DNA of 6,425 bases from an uncultured Bacteroidota bacterium. GTDB taxonomy: Bacteria > Bacteroidota > Bacteroidia > Chitinophagales > Chitinophagaceae. The stretch lies in contig CAIVKT010000315.1 of NCBI GenBank assembly GCA_903906615.1, forward strand, positions 1 through 6,425. Reading direction: 5' to 3'. The first letter of the stretch is position 1, and every line of letters begins with the position of its first letter. The notes beneath the pieces are model-generated. The model made no database searches. It saw only the letters and a program-made list of their open reading frames with translations, and had not been told where the DNA came from. This document shows positions 1 through 5,679 of the stretch, in pieces. Made by a program: the position numbers and the translations under genes.

Positions 1-25
1 TACCCACGGTTGAAACCGTGGGCTA
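1..25. repeat. REP-like palindromic hairpin
   Basis: CCCACGGTT at 3-11 is the exact reverse complement of AACCGTGGG at 14-22, with two bases between. In practice this is a 7-8 bp GC-rich stem closed by a TGAA or TTGAAA loop. It lies outside any gene, is flanked by TA on the left and CTA on the right, and has no T-run behind it on either strand, so it is a poor terminator. Its size, GC-rich stem and intergenic position fit a REP-type (RAYT-mobilised) repeat, and similar 'CCCACGGTT...AACCGTGGG' units are familiar from Bacteroidota intergenic regions. That it is repeated elsewhere in the genome is inference, because only one copy is in this window and the element may continue past the left edge. 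Confidence 0.5.
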
Positions 26-73
26 TGTTTAAATGATAGAATCGTATTCAAGGAAGGTACTGACATTTATACA

Positions 74-108
74 AAAAAATAACCCCGGACTGGCCGGGGT
101 TATTTTTA
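74..108. terminator. Bidirectional rho-independent terminator
   Basis: AACCCCGG (81-88) pairs with CCGGGGTT (94-101) around a 5-base loop (89-93), and A/T pairs extend the stem outward. An A-run (74-79) lies on the left and a T-run (103-107) on the right, so the structure can act as an intrinsic terminator in both directions. On the minus strand it lies about 50 bp beyond the stop of the lipoprotein gene and is its natural terminator. On the plus strand it could end transcription entering from the left of the window. Confidence 0.85.
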
Positions 109-156
109 CTTAGAGTTGGTGGGGTATATTCCTCTTAAGTAAATGTGGTGTGTTGA

Positions 157-1107
157 TTATAGTGCGTTGAGTGTTGTTTTGAATGCTGTGGGGTCTGTTT
201 CGGTGAGTGTTACCGTATAGTTGGCGCCGGTGGCTGGTGTAGTGCCGAGTGTGCCAGCATAAAATTTGTTGTTTACAATAGTAAATACTGCAAAATGCAC
301 GGGTATGTTAGGCACATGATGTTCGCTGAATACTCCGTTAGTACCATCGAGCAGCGGCCATTCGCCTTTATAAGTATCATATAGCGCGTAAGCATTCACT
401 ATTGTGCCTGCCGGAAGCGTTGTACCTGATATAGCCGCTGTAACGGTAAATGTCTGGTAGTTGGGTGATGTCATGAACTGATCGGCGTTGCACTCGCGGA
501 GGCTGTCTGATAGGATAGTGAGGGTATCCCCGTTATATATGCAGGCGCCAACAGTATGGTATGCGGTGGAGTCAACCATATTGTTCCAGTTTATAGTTGT
601 TAGCGTAGTATCGGTAGCCGGTATGCCGGTGAATAGAGACATGCCTGTCATTGCAGTGCCACCTTGTGGTATTTTGGCTGAGAAGAAACCAGAGAACGGC
701 CTCAGGAATAGCTTTGTAGTTCCCTGTACGGCGCTTATATTGAATTCACCACCCGTGATAAGAGGCAGGCCATTGCTTACGGGAAGCATTTTAGAGAAGA
801 TCATATCCCCTTTTTGCAGGTATTCTGTTACTGATATTTGTATGGTGCCTTTGATGCTGTCTCCGGCAGCATCAATGAAGCAATTTGGCGAAAAGATGTA
901 CCGTGTGCCGCTATTGCCATAGAACGAACCACCTGCGGTTGCATCGAAACTTACCGTCTTAGGCTGGTTGCGCAGCAGGTTATAGATGTCATTCAGGCTG
1001 TTGTATGAGCCGGTAACTGTAGTAACGGTGCTAGGATCTGAATTTTTCTTGCAGGCAGCAGCAAGTACAAGAAATAAAAGGGCAATTGAGTAGTAGCGTA
1101 GTTTCAT
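157..1107 (-). CDS. Putative outer-envelope lipoprotein, function unknown
   Basis: The product has 316 residues counted from the ATG at 1107-1105. An in-frame ATG at 1203 would add 32 residues (MHFIHFLTNC...), but this would bury the signal peptide and start beside the htpG terminator, so I chose the internal start. The N-terminus MKLRYYSIALLFLVLAAAC is a lipoprotein signal: basic start, hydrophobic core, and a lipobox-like LAAAC with Cys19 as the lipidation site. The -3 residue is Ala rather than the usual Leu. The mature part looks beta-rich, with many Thr, Gly and aromatic residues. It contains a segment at about 84-137 (ISVTEYLQKGDMIF, then SNGLPLITGGEFNISA) whose pattern, a strand followed by 'DMI...SNG..L.TGGEF.I.A', recurs in uncharacterised Bacteroidota surface lipoproteins. 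I recognise no enzymatic domain. The gene is probably transcribed alone, between the htpG terminator (about 1206-1242) and the terminator at 74-108. Lipid anchoring is well supported; the role is unknown. Confidence 0.8.
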   Translation of the reverse strand: MKLRYYSIALLFLVLAAACKKNSDPSTVTTVTGSYNSLNDIYNLLRNQPKTVSFDATAGGSFYGNSGTRYIFSPNCFIDAAGDSIKGTIQISVTEYLQKGDMIFSKMLPVSNGLPLITGGEFNISAVQGTTKLFLRPFSGFFSAKIPQGGTAMTGMSLFTGIPATDTTLTTINWNNMVDSTAYHTVGACIYNGDTLTILSDSLRECNADQFMTSPNYQTFTVTAAISGTTLPAGTIVNAYALYDTYKGEWPLLDGTNGVFSEHHVPNIPVHFAVFTIVNNKFYAGTLGTTPATGANYTVTLTETDPTAFKTTLNAL

Positions 1108-1205
1108 AAGATTTATTTTAACAAAACTTTGTAGGGCAATTATCGTGCCAGATTTTTTGCAAACTGGCCCGTAACAATTCGTTAGGAAGTGAATGAAGTG
1201 CATAT

Positions 1206-1242
1206 AAAAAGAATAGTTCCGCTTTCGGGGGCGGAACTATTC
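1206..1242 (-). terminator. Rho-independent terminator of htpG
   Basis: GAATAGTTCCGC (1211-1222) and GCGGAACTATTC (1231-1242) form a perfect 12-bp stem with an 8-base loop. Read on the minus strand, the hairpin is followed directly by TTTTT (complement of 1206-1210). It lies about 30 bp past the htpG stop codon and upstream of the lipoprotein gene, so it should separate the two transcription units. Confidence 0.9.
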
Positions 1243-1270
1243 AGTCGAAATAATTATTAGTTGTTATGTC

Positions 1271-3163
1271 TTATATCAGGTTCACGCTTCTTTTTACAAA
1301 TTCGGTGAGGTCGGCACCGGTAAGCATGCCCTGGGAGAGCAGGGCGAGGTCAAATACCTGCCTGGCCAGCTGCACCTGCTCGGTTTCATCCTTAGTATCT
1401 ACCATACGGCTCACCAATTTGTGGTTGCCGTTGATGGCTACTTTGTAGTTATCCGGTATGGCACCGTAGAAGCCCATACTTCCGCCGCTCATAGCTGCCA
1501 TATCCTTCATGCGGCGCATGAATTCGTCCATGGTTACGGTTACGGGCAGTTCCTCGGGGTTCAGGCTGTCTACTTCCACCTGCATGTCGCCGCGGCCTAT
1601 TGCCTTTTCAAAAATGCTCTTTACCGTATTGCTCTGCTCCTCGGTAAGTATAGATTCTATCTTCTCGTCTTTTTCTATCAGCTTATCGGCTACGCTGGCA
1701 TCTACACGTTTTACATTTACGTTCTCCAACTTGCGCTCTAAGTGGCTGATGAAGTGACCATCGAGCGGTGAATTCATCATCAGTACATCATAGCCTTTTT
1801 TGTTGGCCGATTGTATAAAGACATCCTGCTTTGCGGGGTCGTTGGTGTACAGGTACACCACTTTGCCGTTCTTATCTGTTTGCAGCGGGCTTACTTTGTC
1901 TTTGTACTCAGTCAGTGTATAGAACTCTTTTTTGGTATTGGTGAGTAGCGCGAAGTCCTTTGCTTTATCATAAAACTTCTCTTCGCTGATCATGCCATAC
2001 TTTACAAAGATGCCTATGTCATTCCACTTTTCTTCGTAGCCCTTGCGGTCGTTCTTAAAGAGGTCAGCCAGCTTATCCGCTACCTTTTTGGTGATGTAGC
2101 TGTTGATCTTCTTCACATTACTATCGGCCTGCAGGAAGCTGCGCGATACATTCAGCGGGATATCCGGCGAGTCAATAACGCCATGCAATAGCATGAGGAA
2201 CTCAGGCACTATATCCTTCACCTCATCAGTAATAAATACCTGGCGGGAGTAGAGCTTGATCTTATTGCGCTGTACTTCAAAATCGTTCTTCACTTTAGGG
2301 AAATACAATACACCCGTGAGGTTGAAGGGATAATCCACGTTCAGGTGTATCCAGAATAAAGGTTCTTCGCTCATCGGGTACAGCTCGCGGTAAAAGGCGA
2401 GGTAGTCCTCATCCTTCAGGTCGGCAGGTGGCTTGGCCCATATAGGCGTGGTGGTGTTGATGATATTGTCCACCTCTATTTCCTGCTCCTTGTTGTCTTC
2501 GCTTTCTTCTGTGCCTTCTGCTACGGGCAGGTATTCTTTCTTACTGCCAAATTTAATAGGCACCGGAAGGAATTTGCAATACTTATCCAGTATGCCTTCC
2601 AGCTTGTGCTTGTCCAGGAATTCATCAGAGTCTGCGTTGATGTGCAGTATGATGTCGGTGCCACGCTCGGTGCGGGTACCGTCTGTCAATTCAAATTCAG
2701 TGCTGCCATCGCATATCCAGCGGGCGGGTTGCGCACCATCCTGGTAGCTAAGTGTATTGATCTCTACTTTATCAGATACCATGAAGGCTGAGTAAAAACC
2801 CAGGCCGAATTTACCAATGAGCTCATTGGCATCTTTGGCATCCTTGAATTTTTCTACAAACTCCTCGGCGCCGGAAAAAGCGATCTGGTTGATGTACTTC
2901 TTTATTTCCTCAGCAGTCATGCCCAGCCCGTTGTCGGATATGGTGATGGTGCGTGCTTCTTTATCAAAAGCCACGCTTACCATTGGGTCGCCTATGTTGC
3001 CGCTGTACTGGCCCATAGACGACAGCCTTTTGATCTTCTGCACGGCATCTACGGCATTGGATACCAGCTCTCGCAGAAATATCTCGTTATCTGAGTAAAG
3101 GAATTTTTTAATGATCGGGAAGATGTTTTCCGTATGTATGGAAATACTGCCTTTTTCCTGCAT
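1271..3163 (-). CDS. htpG: Molecular chaperone HtpG (Hsp90 family)
   Basis: Cytosolic, ATP-driven dimeric chaperone that helps client proteins fold and mature under stress. At 630 residues it is a normal full-length bacterial Hsp90. The N-terminal GHKL ATPase domain (about 1-215) has the motifs in order: RELVSNAVDA (31-40, with presumed catalytic Glu32 and Mg-binding Asn36), DNGLGM (77-82), the lid glycine motif GKFGLGFYSAF (117-127) and GTDIILHI (168-175). An acidic linker (about 217-230) leads to the middle domain (about 235-490), which contains LNVSRSFLQAD with Arg341, the counterpart of the middle-domain arginine that contacts the ATP phosphate. The C-terminal dimerisation domain (about 510-630) ends without the MEEVD tail of eukaryotic cytosolic Hsp90, as expected for bacteria. 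The ATG at 3163 gives the standard N-terminus MQEKGSISIHTENIFP. No Shine-Dalgarno sequence is visible, only an A-rich leader. A strong terminator follows the gene. An acidic 165-residue gene lies 83 bp upstream on the same strand. I saw no CIRCE element. Confidence 0.97.
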   Translation of the reverse strand: MQEKGSISIHTENIFPIIKKFLYSDNEIFLRELVSNAVDAVQKIKRLSSMGQYSGNIGDPMVSVAFDKEARTITISDNGLGMTAEEIKKYINQIAFSGAEEFVEKFKDAKDANELIGKFGLGFYSAFMVSDKVEINTLSYQDGAQPARWICDGSTEFELTDGTRTERGTDIILHINADSDEFLDKHKLEGILDKYCKFLPVPIKFGSKKEYLPVAEGTEESEDNKEQEIEVDNIINTTTPIWAKPPADLKDEDYLAFYRELYPMSEEPLFWIHLNVDYPFNLTGVLYFPKVKNDFEVQRNKIKLYSRQVFITDEVKDIVPEFLMLLHGVIDSPDIPLNVSRSFLQADSNVKKINSYITKKVADKLADLFKNDRKGYEEKWNDIGIFVKYGMISEEKFYDKAKDFALLTNTKKEFYTLTEYKDKVSPLQTDKNGKVVYLYTNDPAKQDVFIQSANKKGYDVLMMNSPLDGHFISHLERKLENVNVKRVDASVADKLIEKDEKIESILTEEQSNTVKSIFEKAIGRGDMQVEVDSLNPEELPVTVTMDEFMRRMKDMAAMSGGSMGFYGAIPDNYKVAINGNHKLVSRMVDTKDETEQVQLARQVFDLALLSQGMLTGADLTEFVKRSVNLI

Positions 3164-3246
3164 ATCTGTAATTGTTTTTATTTGTTCAGTATAGCTTCAT
3201 CAATCACTGTTCCAAACTATTTAATTTGACAAATTGACAGAAGATA

Positions 3247-3744
3247 TTAGATAAACAGGCCCCAATCATCAGTAAATTCATCCTTTTGGAAGGATGCTAC
3301 CCACTCAATGAAAATATTTCTGAATTTATCTATCTCGCCGCGTACGAGGTATATATGCTGCTGGTCTACTTTATCATGGGCCATGAATAATAAAAGAGTC
3401 GTGGAGATACCCTGGGCCAGTTGGCGTATGATGGATGCGTTTTCCATCCGCATGATGTAGATGCCCCCGGCTTCGGAACTTCTTATTTTTACACCGGTCA
3501 TATAAGCATCGTGCAATAGGTTTTGAGTGGTCAGTTGCAATAGTTCGGCATCCTCTTCCTGTATTTCCATGAAGGGGGCTAATACGCCTTTCAGTACGAA
3601 CATTACTTGCTGCCATTGTACATACAGGTTTTTGCAAAGCTCACGCGTAGGATCAGGCTTCCATTCTTCGCCCTCTGCGTCATTCATAAAAGATAGCCTT
3701 TCATCATCCCAGTCGGGCAGGTCGGATAATTTATTGATGTCCAT
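3247..3744 (-). CDS. Conserved-looking acidic protein of unknown function
   Basis: The product has 165 residues, with no signal peptide and no membrane segment, so it is probably cytosolic. It opens with a very acidic, Trp-containing stretch (PDWDDERLSF, then DAEGEEWKPDP, about 10-32). It continues with a mostly helical-looking body: YVQWQQVMFVLKGVLAPF (41-58), a Glu-rich segment (62-68), and a long stretch with ENASIIRQLAQGISTTLLLF (101-120). It closes with VRGEIDKFRNIFIEWVASFQ and the acidic tail KDEFTDDWGLFI. The well-formed reading frame and defined aromatic/acidic ends suggest a real conserved protein. I do not recognise the family and assign no function. The gene is on the same strand as htpG and 83 bp upstream of it, so co-transcription is possible, but a promoter could also lie in the gap. 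The start at ATG 3744 leaves a 77-bp divergent region to the next gene. No Shine-Dalgarno sequence is visible. Confidence 0.8.
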   Translation of the reverse strand: MDINKLSDLPDWDDERLSFMNDAEGEEWKPDPTRELCKNLYVQWQQVMFVLKGVLAPFMEIQEEDAELLQLTTQNLLHDAYMTGVKIRSSEAGGIYIMRMENASIIRQLAQGISTTLLLFMAHDKVDQQHIYLVRGEIDKFRNIFIEWVASFQKDEFTDDWGLFI

Positions 3745-3791
3745 TCCGTAAATGTAAATAGAAATAAGTGCAGATGTTTGATAGAAAATCT

Positions 3792-3799
3792 TATTTTTG
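3792..3799 (+). promoter_or_regulatory. Bacteroidota-type -7 promoter box
   Basis: TATTTTTG matches TAnnTTTG, the -7 element used by the Bacteroidota primary sigma factor, at all six fixed positions. It sits 22 bp before the ATG of the T9SS protein gene in the divergent spacer, which would give a short 5' leader. The upstream TTTG at 3777-3780 is only 11 bp away, closer than the usual roughly 19-21 bp -33 spacing, so the -33 element is weak or absent. Such a short motif can occur by chance in AT-rich DNA. Confidence 0.4.
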
Positions 3800-3814
3800 A
3801 CTTTAAACTAAAGT
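3800..3814. repeat. Short perfect inverted repeat in leader
   Basis: ACTTTA (3800-3805) and TAAAGT (3809-3814) form a perfect 6-bp inverted repeat around AAC. It lies just after the predicted -7 box and 8 bp before the start codon of the T9SS protein gene. The position would suit an operator or a small 5' leader hairpin. The arms are AT-rich and short, so chance is a real alternative. Confidence 0.3.
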
Positions 3815-3821
3815 GTAAATC

Positions 3822-4901
3822 ATGAAGCGTTTATTATCAGCCGTTGCGGCTATGTTTGTTATGCAGTCTGCTTTTGCGCAGATCACTATTACTACCGCTG
3901 ATATGCCTGTTTCGGGCGATACGTTGCGCTACAGCATAGCCAGCCCGCTCACCACTACCTTCAGCCCGGCAGATAGCGGCACGGGCATGGCCTGGAATTA
4001 CGTCCTCACGCCCATAGCCCAGGGGGCAGATACTTTTCGTACGGCAGGGTCTGTGAACCTGGCCTATGCTTTCCTTATCCCCACCGGTTGTGGTTATAAA
4101 GTTGCAGACAGCCTGCCCGGAGTAGGCACTTTTCTGGCGGGTACTACCATCACGCAGTTATATACTTTCTTCGCCAATAGCGCTGCCGAATATAAAGCAC
4201 AGGCATTTGCCGCGCTTATTGACGGCCTTCCCGCGCCGTTCAACTACACCGCACCTGATGTATGGTACTTCTTTCCGCTCTCCTACGCCAGTACGGATAG
4301 CTCTGATTTTAAGCTGAACATCACCGTGCCTTCGCTTGGCGGCATAAAGGAAGTTGGCTATCGCAAAACAAGGGTAGACGGCTGGGGTACGATCACCACA
4401 CCCTACTTCACCACACCTGTAAACTGTATCCGTGTACGCTCAGAGATACACCAGGTGGATTCTATATCTATATCTACATTTACTTTTGGATTACCTGTAT
4501 ACACGGTGGAGTATAAATGGTTAGTGAATGGCGAACATTATCCTGCACTATGGATCACCAGCAATGTAAACGCAGCTACCGGAGCCGAAACCGTGAGCAG
4601 TGTGCGCTACAGGGATAGTTACAGGTCTATTGATACCTCTGCTGTGAATAGCGTAGCACAGGTAAATAACAACATTGCTGTACTGAAGGCCTTTCCTAAT
4701 CCTGCAACTAATAGTATAGTAACTATTGATGTACCTACTGTGTGGAAGACCTTCACCGTAGATGTGTATGATATGCAGGGCAAGGCTGTAGCTTCATTTG
4801 TCAATACGCGTGAGCTGAATATTGTTGCGTTGTCCGCCGGGCAATACATAGCGCGTGTGGCCAGTGGCAGCAATGTGGGCTATGTGCAATTTGCTAAATA
4901 G
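3822..4901 (+). CDS. Secreted protein with type IX secretion C-terminal sorting domain
   Basis: The product has 359 residues. A Sec signal peptide (about 1-19, MKRLLSAVAAMFVMQSAFA, cleavage before Gln20) directs it to the periplasm. The last about 72 residues (288-359) form a type A T9SS sorting domain: a LKAFPNPATNS opening at 289-298, VDVYDMQGKAV in the middle, and a terminal LSAGQYIARVASG...GYVQFAK. In such proteins the T9SS carries the cargo across the outer membrane, and the domain is normally cleaved with release or attachment at the surface. The region between (20-287) begins ITITTADMPVSGDTLRYSI and later FSPADSGTGMAWNY, an opening common in Bacteroidota T9SS cargo of unknown role. I see no catalytic motif there. 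The gene has a good -7 box just upstream. It stops one base from the convergent PAS gene, with no terminator between. T9SS machinery genes are not in the window and must lie elsewhere. Confidence 0.88.
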   Translation: MKRLLSAVAAMFVMQSAFAQITITTADMPVSGDTLRYSIASPLTTTFSPADSGTGMAWNYVLTPIAQGADTFRTAGSVNLAYAFLIPTGCGYKVADSLPGVGTFLAGTTITQLYTFFANSAAEYKAQAFAALIDGLPAPFNYTAPDVWYFFPLSYASTDSSDFKLNITVPSLGGIKEVGYRKTRVDGWGTITTPYFTTPVNCIRVRSEIHQVDSISISTFTFGLPVYTVEYKWLVNGEHYPALWITSNVNAATGAETVSSVRYRDSYRSIDTSAVNSVAQVNNNIAVLKAFPNPATNSIVTIDVPTVWKTFTVDVYDMQGKAVASFVNTRELNIVALSAGQYIARVASGSNVGYVQFAK

Positions 4902-4902
4902 A

Positions 4903-5508
4903 TCAGGGCAGGGGGCCGATTTCATTTGATTTGTGTACTACCTCGCGTATCACCAGGTCCAGGTCGTTGCTCGCTTTGGCCACGCCTTCTATTACTATTT
5001 TATTTACCGGATCAGAAAAGTCATCGAAGTTGAAGAGTTGCTCCAGGCCCATGATCGTGGCTACCGGGCCGCGCAATTTGTGCGATTCTATAAAGGCTAT
5101 TTCCCGAAGCGCTATGTTTTGTTCTTCTATCTTTTGCAGGTGCTTGCGCTGCTCGGTAATATCCCGAGCATGGCAGCTTGCCCCGATGATGTTACTATGT
5201 TCGTCAGTAACCGGGTGAAAGCTTACTGCGGTATAGCGTGTCTCATTGCCTACCATCATATCTTCTACAGTACGGAAAGCACGGCCATCAATAGCCAGGC
5301 GATAGCACATCTCAAATTTGGCTGTGTATAATGCATTCTTATTTTCAAAAAGCACGTTATCGCCCTCGCCTAATTCTTGTCCAATAAAACAAGTCACCCA
5401 TTTTTTGAAAGCATGGTTACAGCCAAGGATTGTAAAGTCCCTGTCCACCAGCCATATGGGATCATCTATATTGTTGATGAGTATGCTTAAATTCTGTTCC
5501 TTTGTCAT
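4903..5508 (-). CDS. PAS domain protein with histidine-kinase DHp segment, no ATPase domain
   Basis: The product has 201 residues, no signal peptide and no membrane helix, so it is a cytosolic sensor-type protein. A PAS domain fills about 5-120: it begins LSILINNIDDPIWLVDRDFTILGCN, includes the strand RYTAVSFHPVTDEHSNIIGA, and ends with the typical ARDITEQ (114-120). A short helical linker (121-137) joins it to a HisKA-like DHp hairpin: helix 1 with IESHKLRGPVATIMGL (140-155, candidate phospho-His143) and helix 2 at about 166-192. The residue after His143 is Lys, where canonical kinases have Glu or Asp. The protein ends just after helix 2, so the N, G1 and G2 boxes of the ATPase domain are absent and it should not phosphorylate itself. 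It may dimerise with, or accept phosphate from, a complete kinase; that is inference. Its stop codon (4903-4905) lies one base from the stop of the convergent T9SS gene. The start at ATG 5508 has no Shine-Dalgarno sequence. Confidence 0.85.
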   Translation of the reverse strand: MTKEQNLSILINNIDDPIWLVDRDFTILGCNHAFKKWVTCFIGQELGEGDNVLFENKNALYTAKFEMCYRLAIDGRAFRTVEDMMVGNETRYTAVSFHPVTDEHSNIIGASCHARDITEQRKHLQKIEEQNIALREIAFIESHKLRGPVATIMGLEQLFNFDDFSDPVNKIVIEGVAKASNDLDLVIREVVHKSNEIGPLP

Positions 5509-5679
5509 AGGTTATGCGCCACTATTATATGCTGCGCGGCAACCAAGGCAGTGTAGTGCGTACGCGTATTTTAAAGCGTAATTTACAAAGTTTTTTAAAT
5601 ATTCAATTACGGGTCTTCGCATATTTGTCATGTGTAAAACCGTGCCTTTAAGGGCAGGAATACAGATAAGACGGGAATA
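5509..5679. other. Intergenic spacer between PAS gene and moaA
   Basis: This 171-bp gene-free stretch must hold the promoter of the minus-strand PAS gene and the 3' end signals of moaA. An AT-rich core (about 5571-5635) is the likeliest promoter location, but I found no convincing -33/-7 pair there. The only structured element I see is the small hairpin at 5643-5656. Confidence 0.5.
5636..5658 (-). terminator. Possible weak terminator after moaA
   Basis: TGCC (5643-5646) pairs with GGCA (5653-5656), with one further G-T pair inside and a CG pair outside a mismatch. Read on the minus strand it follows the moaA stop by about 22 bp and is followed by CGG and then TTTTAC. The stem is short and separated from the T-run, so this is a weak terminator at best. 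It could instead be a decayed palindromic repeat. Confidence 0.25.

Noticed and set aside
488..922. Plus-strand open frame of 144 codons
   Set aside because: It is antisense to the lipoprotein gene and its composition is that of a shadow frame.
1108..1203. N-terminal extension of the lipoprotein to an ATG at 1203
   Set aside because: It would add 32 residues ahead of a textbook lipoprotein signal peptide and start right beside the htpG terminator. The ATG at 1107 is the better start.
3164..3246. CIRCE or other classical heat-shock operator upstream of htpG
   Set aside because: No TTAGCACTC-N9-GAGTGCTAA-like arms are present. Only an unrelated AT-rich palindrome is visible, reported separately.
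3374..3637. Minus-strand open frame of 87 codons in another frame
   Set aside because: It lies inside the 165-residue gene on the same strand, and its His/Arg-rich translation looks non-coding.
4461..4478. Tandem hexamers TCTATA TCTATA TCTACA
   Set aside because: They encode an in-frame Ser-Ile-Ser-Ile-Ser-Thr run in the T9SS protein. Three imperfect copies are too few to call a functional repeat.
4600..4902. A frameshifted ATPase domain downstream of the PAS-DHp gene
   Set aside because: The minus-strand translations available downstream show no N-box or G-boxes, and the region is occupied by the well-supported T9SS gene on the plus strand. The PAS gene simply ends after the DHp hairpin.
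4933..5331. Plus-strand open frame of 132 codons
   Set aside because: It is antisense to the PAS gene, with no recognisable domain and no supporting start signal.
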